Below are positions 1-11,408 of a stretch of 64,000 bases of DNA, in pieces. The stretch is taken from contig CM034533.1 of the NCBI GenBank assembly GCA_020002185.1, positions 54,048,870 to 54,112,869 of the forward strand, read 5' to 3'. The number at the start of each line of letters is the position of its first letter. Position 1 is the stretch's first letter. The notes under the pieces were generated by a model that saw only the letters and a list, made by a program, of their open reading frames with translations, searched no databases and was not told the DNA's origin. This DNA comes from Paraescarpia echinospica. Taxonomy: Eukaryota; Annelida; Polychaeta; Sabellida; Siboglinidae. The translations under genes were made by a program, and so were the position numbers.

Positions 1-500
1 CCACAGTGTAACGTGTGAGAGGCACTTACAGTTCATGTTTGAATAAAAAGGTCTGCGACAGTTTGATGTATAAGAGACACGTACAGGCCATGTTGGAACG
101 AATAGGTATGCCACAGTGTAACGTGTGAGAGGCACTTACAGTTCATGTTGGAATGAATAGGTTTGCCACAGTTTGACGTGTAAGAGACACGTACAGGTCA
201 TGTCGGAATGAAGAGGTCTGCCACAGTGAGACGTTTAAGAGACACGTTCAGGTCATGTTGGAATGAATCGGTCCGTCACAGTGTAACGTGTAAGAGACAC
301 GTACAGGTCATTTTGGAATGAAACTGTCAGCCATAGTGTAACGTGTAAGAGACACAGAGTGTCGTGTTGGAATGGAAAGATCTGCCACAGTTTGAAGTGT
401 AAGAGACCAGTACAGGTCATATTGGAATGAAAATATCTGCAACAGTGTGACCCTAAAGAGGCACGTACAATTCATGTTGGAATGAAACGGTATCCCACTG
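1..500. repeat. 55-bp minisatellite, truncated by window edge
   Basis: About nine diverged copies of a 55-bp unit. The anchor ccacagtgtaacgtgt recurs at 1, 111, 166 (as ccacagtttgacgtg) and 221, and each copy also carries a tcatgttggaatga block. The array runs off the left edge, so its full size is unknown. No ORF is maintained. Confidence 0.85.
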
Positions 501-540
501 TGTGGCGTGAATTGATTGTCTTAGATATAAAATACTATAA

Positions 541-837
541 AGGAACTTATTATTAACGTTACGTCCAATCTTAATAGACCTACTCATTGAATTTCTTGCA
601 ACGAAGGCCCACGGGAGCGCATATAACAAACCGTACGACATACACAAGACAGTGTACCCACTGAACCGAGAAGAGACTGTTGACAGTCATGTCATTAATG
701 AAGACCTTCAAGTAGTATTTAACAAGACAGAACGATACGTCCTCCATGCCTTATGCCGTGTTAACAACGAAAACATTGGTTTAATTAGAGCACAACAAGA
801 TATTACCGGTATCATCATACACGATTTCATGAATTAA
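541..837 (+). other. Uncharacterised 98-codon open stretch, possible terminal exon
   Basis: One plus-strand frame is open from just after a stop near 540 to a TAA at 835-837, and no methionine opens it. The composition looks protein-like (for example YDIHKTVYPLNREETV and NEDLQVVFNKTERYV), but I recognise no family. It could be the last exon of a gene, a retroelement remnant or chance. It lies about 160 bp beyond the end of the potassium channel gene, on the opposite strand. Confidence 0.15.
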
Positions 838-997
838 TTATGACCCGGCGACGCTGACGGATTGAATAACAATAGAGGGTCTATACCTACAGTGAAACAA
901 CAATAATAATAATGTTTTGGATAACCACACTATATTAGTAGCACCGAGACGTATTCTAGGATCGTTTCTCGAAAGGAAGTGAACACCGTACGTATTG

Positions 998-3900
998 TTA
1001 TGCTTCATACAACTTTTTGCGGAAAGCCGTCAACGTGGTCTTGGTGGGTACATGATCGTTTTCGCCTTCTGCTTCGGGTTCCATCGAGTAGCCGAGCTGG
1101 TGTCTCGCCAGCATCAGTCTCGCCGTTGAGTAATACAGGTGGAAGCTGTTGGCGATGATCGGCACAGCAAGGCCGGTGAAGAGAACCCCGGCGAGGGCGC
1201 ACACGACGGCGACGCACCGTCCCTGCACCGTCACTGGGTATACGTCGCCATAACCGACGGTCGCCATAGTGATGAAGGCCCAATAGGCGCCGGTCGGCAT
1301 GTCCAGCATGCTCTTCGGCGCCAGCAGCTCGCAGTAGAATATGAGCACGCCGAACATGATGCCAGCGATGATGATGAGGAAGACGAGGAAGAACATGTCG
1401 ACGGCGCACGCCTGTAGCGTCATGATGAGGATGCGCAAGCCTACGTAATACTTGCCGAACTTGAGCATCCGCAGCACGCGGAAGATGTCGCACATCACCA
1501 ACACACAATACACGACGTAGAGCGTCGGTCTGTGCACGAGATCGTCGACGGTCTGGTCGATCACGTGCGTGATGACCTTCGGCAGCACGGCGAGTATCTC
1601 GACGAGATTGAGGGTGTTCGTGAAGAAGTCGCGCTTGCGCGGAGACACAACTGCTCGCACGATGAACTCTAGCAGGAAGAACGTCACCAGGATGACGTCA
1701 ACGACGAAGATGGCAGGTATCGGTTCCCTCCCTATGAAGGCAATTTTCCCCGGGCTGTGCGTATCGTTGGCGTGAACATAGAGGCGTTTGAATGGAACCG
1801 TGTACTCCTCCGCGTTGCTTAGTATGGTGACGAAGATGGAGAGAATGAGAGCGATACCAATCCAGTAGCTGTAGAGCTGCAACAACAACGCCTACTGTGT
1901 CGAACGAACGTATCAGCTGAATCAACAACACCTAAAGTGTCGAACGAACGTACCAACTGAAACAACATCTAGAATGTCGAACGAACGTATCAATTGAAAC
2001 AACAACACCTACAATGTCGTACGAATGTACCAACTGAAAAAACAACACCTACAATATCGTGCGAGCGTGCTTACTGCCGCAGCACCAGCAACAGCAGCAA
2101 AAGCAGCAAAAGCAGCAACAGCAGCAACATCAGCAACAACAGCAGCAGCAGCAACAACAACAATAAGGACAACACCTACATATCATATCAGGGAATGTAC
2201 ACATTTACAGCAAACAATGATATGTGAGAAATATATTATGTAGTTCTCGTGGGAGATTGGCTTTGGCGTCGGTAGAAATGACGTCACTTCCGGTGGAAGG
2301 TCAAATGTCAAGGTCAAGTAACGCCATCTGGCGATTAGGTCAAGATCAAATAGCGTCCCCTGGCGAATACGTGATTAACTAAATAACTAGGTCAAAATGG
2401 GCCAAATGACATTACTAAATAGCATTTGCATGCGCAAAATGTCTTTTCTTATGTCGCATATGTGGTAAACCATTTTTTATGTATAGCATCCAGCATATAC
2501 ATTTATAACTAAAAAATAGGTCAAATCCTGACGAATAGATAGTGAACTAAAAAAAATAGGTCAAATGACGTAATTAAACACGTCGTTGCGCAGGCACAAT
2601 GTTATCGTTTCTTATGTCGGATAGGTGGTGCACCATTTTTTGGGTATAGCGCCCCCCTGGTGTGTACATTTAAAACTAAACTTTACGTCAAATAAAATGT
2701 TGTAGAATTTGGTGGAATTAACGCCTTGCTCCTTAAAATAGACATTCATGCTCAATCGGCAAATTATGTCACATGTAGGTCAAATTTCTTGGTGGCAGGT
2801 CAAAGTTATAGATTACAGTTGTAGGTCAAGGTCCAAGGTAGAAGATAGAGGGTGGTTCCGCCTATCGGTTCTTTTTGCCCGTAGGTCGAGGCGTAGCCTA
2901 AGGACCGAACCCTTGTTTAACTGGTAATGGTGGGTATAACATGTGGTGTTATAATAAGGCGTAATTAATAAAAGAATTATAATTTCAACGGATGAGTATG
3001 TATTCAAGCTGGTTTATAGAGAAGACGAGTACATATACGGCAATGGTATAGTGGAACCCGTATGTCTTTATTTTTAACTTTTTAAAAATTTGTCAAATTA
3101 TATCATTTCCGGTTAAGACACAGCTTTACTATGAGTCTATCTGCTCAAACAGCAGTCTTTCTATACTGAACACCGAGAGCAACTGTTTCAGGAGTCGCGG
3201 TGTCTACAAGTCGTCGTGCACATCGCACAAACGTTTTCCGAGAGTGTTTTGACCGTTTTTGTAGCGACGTCCAAGTCCCCAAAAGCCTTCTTTCGATGGT
3301 ACACGCTCCACCAGTTCAGCATTTCAGGTTGCCAACAATACGGCTCTCAAATTATTTGGTGCTTTGAAATTTGCGAGCAGCAAACACCGCATTCAGTGAA
3401 CATGGACATCGTTCCAACCAGAACTCATCTCCCCAATCTGTTTGCTTTTCTGTTTTTGTCAAGTATGCGTGTTTTGCTGCTGTGATGCGCTCTGCACATT
3501 CGACGTCGCCATGGTACAAAGCCTTTCTGTATTGGTGGGTATGCTCGACCGAATTAAACACCCGACCGAATGCTTCGACCCGGCAGGGGAGAGTCGGCCC
3601 CAAAAAAATGCAATGCGTTTCGGTTTCACAGCGACCTCCTGTTCAGGTTGGGGTTCCGGTTCCGGTGAGTAGAATGTTGACGGTATGACTGGTCGGTTGA
3701 CAGACGGATCATCTTCGTTACTGTCGCTGAAGGCCACAGGAGTGTACTAGTTGGGTGTTTTTCAGCATGACGTTAGTCATAGTATTGTCGTGGTATTGAA
3801 ATTATGCAAAACAATTTCTCTACCTAGGGGCGCTTCCGTACAATGTAGTACTCTGTTTATATGTTAGATGGAGACCAGTAGTAGGGTATTTTCAGCATGA

Positions 3901-6420
3901 CGCTGCCATAACACTGTAGTGGTACGAATGACGACCTGGATGCCTGTAGCACCGGACTTATATATATAATTTCTGAGAATCACGCTAAGATATTGTTAAA
4001 CTGTACGTTAATCAGAAGTAAGGTGATGGGAAAGTCGTAGACCTGTACGTTAACCGAAAGTGAGCTTTAAAAGTCATCGTGAAGGTATACGGTAACCGTA
4101 AGCCATAATGAACTGTAACCAGAACTAGGGTGATGGGAAGGTCATAGACCTGTATGGTAAGTGGAAGACATCGTGAACCTGTACGGTAAACGGGAATAGG
4201 TTTGATAATGATGTCCCAGTGTCGTGTGTGGCAGGTTCAAATGCTGTCGGTGTTCAGTATGAATAGACTCGTGGTAAAGCTGTGTTTTAACCGGATATTA
4301 TATAATTTGACCTATTTTCTAGTTCAAAAAAGGTATACGGGTTCCACTATACCATTGCCCTGTATGTACTCGACCGTTTCTATCAAATCAACCAGCTTGA
4401 ATATATACCCATTCGTTGAATTTATAATCCTTTTATTAATTACGCCTTATTATAATACCACATTTTATACACGTCATTACCAGTCAAACAAGTGCTCGGT
4501 CCTTGGGCTAAGCCTCGGCCTATGGGCCAAAAGTACCGACAGGCGGAACCACCCTCTATCTTCTACCTTGGACATTGACCTATAACTTTGACCTATATGT
4601 GTCATTTGCCGATTGAGCATGAATGCGTGTTTTAAGGATCAAGCCCCAAATTCCACCAAAATCGATTGATTTTTGGAGCGACTCAGTGTAAATTGAAGAA
4701 ATATGTAAAACAAATTCTGAACACAATTTTATTTCACGTATTTGTAGTTTTAAGTGTACACGCCAGGTGGCGTTATACCCGAAAAAATGTTTCACCACCT
4801 ATCCGGCATAAGAAACGACAATATTGCACATGCGCAATGACCTGTTTAAAACGTCATTTGACCTATTTTTCTAGTTCACTAACTATTCGTGAGGATTTGG
4901 CCTAATTGCTTAGTTCTAAATGTAACCGCTAGGGGGTGCTATACCGGACATTTTTTTCACCACCAATGCGACATAAGAAAAGTCTCAAATGCGCTTGCGC
5001 AATGACCTGTTTAATAACGTCATTCGACCTATTGAGACATAGTTATTTAGTTCATCGTCTATTCGCCAGGGGCGCTATTTGACCATGGCCTAAACGCCAG
5101 AAGGCGCCACCCGACCTTTGACCTTGATATTTTGACCTTTGCCCTTACACCGAAAATTACATCATTACCACTATCCACCACGCCAACCTCCCACGAGAAC
5201 TACATACTGTACTACTCATGTGTTATATTTATTATGCAAACACCTCGCTGCTGTCGGACATAATGTTGACTTTGGTCTGAAAACGGATGGGGTGCTGTTT
5301 TACATTGATCGCGGTGAAATTGCAAATCACTTTATGTGAATTTTGTTGGATGCTCTGATATGACACTGGAAGACGGTGCGGCGGGGTGCTGTTGGAGATT
5401 TGCCAAGCTTCTGTCGGACATACCGTCGCAAGAACGTGGGATGCAACTTGGATGACGTTCACAAAAAACTTCAAAAATATTGACTAAATATTGGGAAGCT
5501 CAGCCGTCCCCGTTCCGATTCATATGTATATGTTCAACCACTAAACTCACGGGCTCGTGTGAACAGGATAGTTCGCAGGAGAAGTGACTTCAAAGCACCA
5601 TTGAGCCCTCTAGATATGCAGCAGTTACACTATCTCAGTGTCTCCTGATAGGCAAACTTTCACAAACTCTAGGGTTAAACTTATTCACTGTGGAAACTGG
5701 GCGAAAGACCATTGGGCAAATGACTGCTGGGAAATAAACACTGGGCAAATTACCGCTGGGCAAATGACAAATAATTGTACCCCAAAATGTTAAGCCCGTT
5801 CTGCAGGTCGTAACATTTTTGGGTAAATGTTAAGCCCGTTCTGCAGGGCTTAACATTTTAGACGCACGCATATACGCATGCGCGCGCGCGCACACACGCA
5901 CACACACACACCTATAAAACCTTACCCTGGCGACACTCGACGACGCAGGGTCTTCTAGAAAGTTCCAAATTGAACCGAAAATGCGTGCTCTTCTCGAGAA
6001 CTTGTACTCTTCGCCCGAAAAGTCGTCTATCTTCTCGAAAAGCAGTTCATTTGTCACTTCGTTGTCTTTGCAAGTCTTGAAGAAATGCCAACAGCACGGC
6101 GCCACATACTTCTCGTTGACGCCCCAATATTCCAACTCTCTCCGCACCACCGCGCCGCAGATGTTGTGCGGGAAATGCATCTCCTCATAGCGGTAAAAGT
6201 CAAGAACCGCGCAGAACAGCACCGCGTCTCTGTCGAAGAAGTACTCGTCCTTATCCGCTCTGTAGTGTTCCGAGTTCACGTCCAGTCTCGCCAACATTGT
6301 GTTACGCCATCTGCGCAGCGTATTCATGTTGGTCTCAAAGTACGTGCCCCCTACGTTGAGCTTCACCTCATTTCGTCGCACCATTACTAGTTCTGTGGTG
6401 CTGATTAACCGCGCTTCCAT
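998..6420 (-). CDS. Voltage-gated K+ channel, Shaw/Kv3-like, two exons
   Basis: Coding exons are 6420..5926 (165 aa, donor gtaagg) and 1876..998 (292 aa plus stop, acceptor gttgcag); both are phase 0, giving 457 aa. Exon 1 is the cytoplasmic T1/BTB tetramerisation domain (residues about 17-115, starting EVKLNVGGTYFET). It has the complete zinc motif H-x5-C-x20-CC of non-Shaker channels and a PCCW like Kv3. Exon 2 encodes S1 (about 168-187), S2 (219-242), S3 (253-272), S4 (about 292-313), S5 (323-347), a pore with TVGYGD at 371-376, and S6 (386-410). The protein is a plasma-membrane K+ pore subunit forming tetramers. Oddities: the first two S4 arginine positions are V and D, and the S6 PxP hinge reads AVP. 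The start is the first ATG before T1 (AAGAATGG context). The roughly 4-kb intron is mostly a TIR element. Family assignment is firm; subfamily is likely. Confidence 0.9.
1880..2069. repeat. 40-bp decayed tandem repeat in K+ channel intron
   Basis: Four to five copies of a roughly 40-bp unit, marked by caacaacacctacaatgtcg and gaacgaacgtaccaactgaa. They begin beside the acceptor of the second channel exon. Confidence 0.75.
2070..2166. repeat. CAG/CAA trinucleotide tract
   Basis: Interrupted CAG/CAA repeats (cagcagcaacatcagcaaca and similar) inside the channel intron. The glutamine- or serine-rich reading frames here are by-products of the repeat. Confidence 0.85.
2237..5206. mobile_element. 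Foldback-like DNA element with ~0.9-kb terminal inverted repeats
   Basis: The left end (tatgtagttctcgtgggag at 2237) is the exact reverse complement of the right end (ctcccacgagaactacata to 5206). The inverted match continues inward with divergence: gcgcccc/ggggcgc blocks, the Tc-rich block at 2820-2920 against 4490-4580, and caatggtatagtggaaccc at 3042 against 4345. TIRs are about 870 bp on the left (to about 3108) and 910 bp on the right (from about 4293). TA at both ends could be a TA target duplication. The central 1.2 kb has short ORFs but no transposase motif that I recognise, so it is probably non-autonomous. It sits wholly inside the potassium channel intron. Confidence 0.8.
5785..5912. 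repeat. Short duplication, palindrome and CA tract
   Basis: The motif aaatgttaagcccgttctgc occurs twice. The second copy runs into agggcttaacatttt, making a perfect short hairpin (about 5824-5858). A CG/CA microsatellite follows at 5881-5912, directly before the channel exon 1 donor. Confidence 0.7.
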
Positions 6421-8106
6421 TCTTTTCAGATACAGAATAAAGGTAGCGAAGCTAGCCTTGTCGCGTATTTGTGAAGAGCACGTTAACAATGGGGTGCACG
6501 GTATACGTAAAAGTCACGTGGTGCTTGTCCGTACGTGCTTATTACGCAAAAAGTTATCATAGGTCATTAGGTATATTGAAATGTTCCATCAGTAGCATTA
6601 ATCGGTCGGGGGCGAGAATATTGGCGAGCCGTTTCCATAATGGTTTGTTCTTAACTAAGGAATTAAGGAAATGGTGCCACTTCACTATCAAGGATTTCGT
6701 TTTTCTTTGTCTATCTCTTTTTTCTTTCCACTAACCCTAAAACCAACCCTCACGATGAATAATATCCATTGTTAAAATGTTATTAAGAGAGGTTCTTTTA
6801 TGTGACGATGGGGTGACCCGCTGGTTGGTAGTGGCGCGTGTGAATATCAACAAAAACCAGTGGCGTATTTATATTAGGACGTATTGTCCTATATTATATA
6901 ACCTGTTGCGCCAACCACACCTTAACATGGAAAACTAATGGGTGACTAAGCTTGCCCGTGTAAGATAGTATTTGCACCCCCATAGTATCTTAAAGCGATT
7001 CTTTAAGAATGTTATTGTCTTTGTAATGTATGCAATTATGAAATAATCCTGTTAATATTATTATTTCATCATATGCCTTTATTTCATTAGAATTATGTTT
7101 TATTAATCACTAATGACCCTGACAATATATCGAACAAATAACTGCGCGTACGCGGAGTTTCTACTTTGGCCCCACCTTCACGATCCGTATAAGGCATGCT
7201 CATGAATGTACATTATACGAAGAAATTTTCCATATTAAAATAACAGAGATTGTTATGTACTTTCCTATCTACATAAGGTTCAATTTTAGTTTGAAAAATG
7301 TAGATCTATCAAGAGCATAATAACATTATTGTCGACAAAATATTAAAATATATTGCATCAGTGTGAAAACATGTTTTATTTTGTACTGGGAGTGCATAAT
7401 TATTTGTTCTGCCCATCATTTAGATAAAATATATTGAATTTGTTTCGATAACAAATAAAATGGCCATTATATGATGGAAATCAAGTTATAAAATTACAAA
7501 ACTATAAAAGTAACGCATACTTTAAGATACTGTTTTCATTCACCATTGGTGTATTTAGCTCAAGAAGATCCCTAAAACATTTTGAATTTTGTGGAACATT
7601 TATATTTTATTACTTTTCCAAAATTATTGTAAAAGCAACTTTGTCGACACCTTTTATACACTATTCCCAGTATAGTTCATCTAACACAAACTTGTTTCAA
7701 CAAATTTTGAAGAATATGCTGTAGAAAACAATCCAAACATGATGAGCATAATCTTGAAAGAATACATTTTATTATGTACTCCTACTTTGCAACATAATGA
7801 CGGGATGATGTGCATTTGGATGCACAAATCGATCGATTGCACAAATTCATTTGAAACATGTAGTGGTGTACAAAGTTGAATTTAGGAAACTGAGCCTAAA
7901 TATGAGTTAACTAACTCAACACTTTGCAGATTAATTCAGTTTAGATATTGGATAATGGGACTTATTACCAAGTGTACAGCTGGCTAAATGGAAAAGAAAT
8001 ACAAGAGAATCGTTTTATGTTGATTAAGTCAGACCAAAATCCCAATCCATTACGTTGGCCAACTTTTAATTTGCTTCTACATAATTACCTGTATGCATTG
8101 GTCATA
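6421..8106. other. Non-coding stretch upstream of the K+ channel gene
   Basis: AT-rich DNA 5' of the potassium channel start, presumably holding its promoter and 5' UTR. I see no convincing exon, RNA gene or repeat family. ORFs here are short and have random-looking composition. Confidence 0.5.
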
Positions 8107-8294
8107 TACAGTGCACTCCAGATAACTCGAACTCACATAAGTTGATTTTTGCTAAGTTAAGTCAATCTTTTCCTCGGTCCAATGCAAAGGACCCAACATG
8201 GGGACCTTCTGATAACTTTCTAGTTATAAGAAATTCCACTTATCAGTATTGTCATCGGTCCCTGGAAGTTCGACCTTATCCAGAGTGCACTGTA
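8107..8294. mobile_element. Tigger/pogo-like MITE, ~188 bp
   Basis: The ends are inverted repeats: tacagtgcactccagataac on the left and ccagagtgcactgta on the right, with gaac/gttc continuing the pairing inward. TA dinucleotides flank both ends. The TIR start CAGTGCACTC, the TA target and the small size fit non-autonomous Tc1/mariner-pogo elements. There is no coding capacity. Confidence 0.75.
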
Positions 8295-9116
8295 TATGTT
8301 CCTTTATTCTTGCTCTGATATTTAATGTTGTATATAATTATACATATGGGCCATTCTCGTGAAAAGTGTACAGTAACGGTAAAGTAACATGTCAAAAATA
8401 AATGTTTAATTTGTTTTAGCGAGTACTATTATTATCAAATGTGCCATTTACATGAAGCAGCGCAACTTGATCTGATCTATTATTAGATTTAAAAAAAAAT
8501 TCAAGAGTCTGACATGCAAGCCAAAGTGAGACTTTTGTAAGCCAAGAGTAATATGTTACGTCAAAAATTTCACTTTTGTTCAACTGCTGTAAAATAAGCT
8601 ATTTACAGCGTATTTTGGTAATATGTGTGCGTTGTTGGTGAACTTTAGAAAAGTTTATTTTCAGCAATTCGTTGCTGCATAATACAACTCTTTCAGGATA
8701 TTGAACAATTTGCCCATGAGATGTAGCGCTAGCCACATGTTTGCTACAGCTAATGTCAGCTCGGGTAAATGTGTAATCAGAAAGGCTATTTTTAGTCTAA
8801 TGAATAGGATTAACATGTCTTTGAATACCACTATTTATAGCATTAAAACTAGCGACATGTATTGCACTTCGAAACTGCGGCACCAGTGGGTCCGGGATTT
8901 ATTTAACATGTTCTTATCGATGTATTTTATATTAATTTACATACTTTTATTGATGTATTTTTATATATGGACATGATGATTGTCTGAAATAAATACATTA
9001 TTATTATTGTGTACTTTTTAACAAACCTAAAACGTTTACATTGAATGATGACTTGCCAGCCAGGTTTACTAACAATCGTAGCTGTAGCGTTAAGAACAGT
9101 CTGTGAACATACGAAT
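8295..9116. other. AT-rich non-coding stretch
   Basis: No exon, RNA gene or repeat could be supported here. An ORF at 8701-8976 lacks any recognisable motif and has no splice-consistent partner. Confidence 0.4.
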
Positions 9117-9318
<202 letters not shown>

Positions 9319-9475
9319 GTTTGCGGTCTTGGTGTGGTTCACTGCGCGTGTATGAATATTCATACTCGGGCTGCAGAATTAATCATCCACGTGGCAGCAT
9401 GCTCAAAATGATTCGCGTAAACACAATTATTTATCGGCGTTTTGTGCAGATGTGATTCCCCCTCCCCCGATTGAT

Positions 9476-9500
9476 GCACGCACGCACGCACGCACGTACG
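9476..9500. repeat. (CGCA)n microsatellite
   Basis: About six tandem cgca units. Confidence 0.9.
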
Positions 9501-9779
9501 CTTGCAGGCGTGAACAAGGGGATTAAATTACTATGGTATCAGTAAAATGATTTCTATGTGTTGGTTATGTTAGGACAAAGGAATAGTAAATACGTAAATG
9601 TTTAGTGGTCATTATAAAAGGACCTCTTTAAAGCGAGTATTGATACATTACGCTTCCTATCGCTGACTATTTCATCAGCAAGCTTGGTAACAGGAAGTTC
9701 GACAAAGATTTTACAGGACAACACTTGCGTGGCAGGCGGAACATCAACGACATAGCCATCGCCGACTTCTTGAGGTACA

Positions 9780-9965
9780 CGACCTGTCTGTCTGCAACAC
9801 CGCATTCCAACACGCCGCTCGTCACAAAACAACGTGACAAGAACAGCGCCGCGATGTGGCGACATACGCCGGCACATTACCCGATAGCGACTACCGTCTG
9901 CTCGTCGCAAAGTTTGACCTCATGCAAATGTTCAACGTTTGGAGTCGAATCGAGAAATCGTAGAA
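9780..9965 (+). mobile_element. Decayed LINE endonuclease fragment
   Basis: One plus frame reads EQRRDVATYAG then LPDSDYRLLVAKFDL and stops at about 9962. The S-D-(H/Y) followed by LLVAKF resembles the C-terminal motif of APE-type endonucleases in non-LTR retrotransposons, where the histidine is catalytic; here it is tyrosine. A stop lies a few codons upstream. No RT follows, so this would be an isolated, dead fragment. Confidence 0.35.
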
Positions 9966-10448
9966 ACGCGTTCGCTACAACACCCAGTTGTTAGCTAGGA
10001 ATCCCTTCCGCGCACGGTTTCGTGCAGCATGTTAGTTAAAAGCAAACTTTCACCTGATTATGAATCTTTATGTTATAAAGGTTTTAACGAATAAGGGTGA
10101 TTTTTTTCTAAGCAGGAAAAGTTTACCAAATTCAAGATGGCGGCCCACCATACAAATTGCGGTTATTTTTCATTAAAGGAAATAACAACAAGGCATTAGC
10201 TAAAATCCGTTTTCCATGTGTACACAAAGATTAACATTGTATGTAACATTTGACAACATTAAAAAAATACAGAAAAATACGTTTGTAGACAAAATTCTAT
10301 TTTAAACCCGTCTGTGTAGAGATTCCCGCAGAAAGTTGAAATTTAATGAGCTAGGCGATCACGTGGTATCGTGACGTCAATGCCGACTCGCGGCTTTGTT
10401 GACATCTATGCATCGCCATTGTTGTTCTCTCCATTCTCTTGTAACATC

Positions 10449-10634
10449 ATGGCTAGTGGGAGTTTCGCAGAGTTTCAAGTGAAATCATACGATTTTGAGC
10501 CACTAGCGGGAACGGTTACAGCGGATGATTCGTCTAATTCCGCTCTTTCCGAGCGTTTCAGCGACGGTAGCGAAGAAGATGATGCGGAGTCGGACAGTCA
10601 CAATGTTCGCTCATGCAACAGCCAACACCGACTG
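10449..10634 (+). CDS. Candidate first coding exon, acidic N-terminus (gene unidentified)
   Basis: ATG at 10449 opens 62 codons ending exactly at a donor (CTG|gtaagc), in a GC-richer island. The peptide contains FQVKSYDFEPLAG followed by an acidic/Ser stretch (SDGSEEDDAESDSH). The layout 'aromatic-x-FEP plus acidic linker' resembles the start of invertebrate proteins carrying a P2X7-like C-terminal domain, but the diagnostic WCxCGxC part is not in this exon. A possible acceptor (tttacag) lies at 11642, where the downstream reading GNFPLS is weak. Product and partners are uncertain. Confidence 0.4.
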
Positions 10635-11299
10635 GTAAGCTTCAACTTCATTATAATGACACATATGGTGTGAAAACTGTCGACAACAACAATTATATCG
10701 TTTTAGTACGACGTTATATTATAAAATGCGGTGTCAAAGCTGTACAGAGAGTTAGCTAGAGGTTGTAGCTAAGTAGGTCATCGGACGAAGTAATTGTAAA
10801 CAGACTTGTCAAAGACAAACTTCACAAAGTTACGAACCGTCGAACGTCGTAAGCATGGTTGTCTGGTTTATGCGGATCGAGTTTAGGACGTTATAGCTAC
10901 TTACGATATCACCCCTCTGGACAAAACCCACACTTTTTTAGTTGGACAGTTGTTCGCGAGATGACCATAATATCATGACATATATAATGACAGCTCTAGA
11001 TTATCATTATGTCATTTATGTGGAACAATAATTTTATTACTCTGAGTCTGACACATAACAATATAGCTACTATATAATCAAAATAAAATAAACATTAAAA
11101 CAACATGCAGAACAATTGAATAATTATGGTAATGGGTTATAGCCTGAAGGGTTATGTCCTAGACCTAGGGGTTTAGTGTAACCTTAGGGGTCTTATATGT
11201 GAGATGCTACCAGTGGGTATATATGTGCCCTACGACTATGTCCATAAAAATCATAAGGACATAGAATTTTTAATCACATTTTTGTGTGACATATTTATT
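10635..11299. other. Non-coding, putative intron of the 10.45-kb exon
   Basis: Nothing recognisable: AT-rich sequence without further exon candidates. Confidence 0.3.
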
Positions 11300-11408
11300 A
11301 CAAATCCATCAAGCAAGTTTCAGAACACAGTTTTACTGGGTTGAATCATTACAAATTCATCAAGCAAGTTTCATAACACAGTGTTACTGGGATGAATCAT
11401 TCCAAATG
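11300..11408. repeat. 51-bp tandem duplication
   Basis: Two copies of a 51-bp unit containing catcaagcaagtttca and a ttactggg block, starting at 11300 and 11351. Confidence 0.85.

Noticed and set aside
1005..1508. 167-codon Arg/His-rich minus-strand ORF
   Set aside because: Frame shadow of the potassium channel exon.
3352..3737. ORFs in the centre of the foldback element as a transposase
   Set aside because: No DDE/D motif, zinc finger or HTH recognisable; ORFs are short and overlap on both strands.
6085..6390. 101-codon plus-strand ORF
   Set aside because: Antisense shadow of the T1-domain exon.
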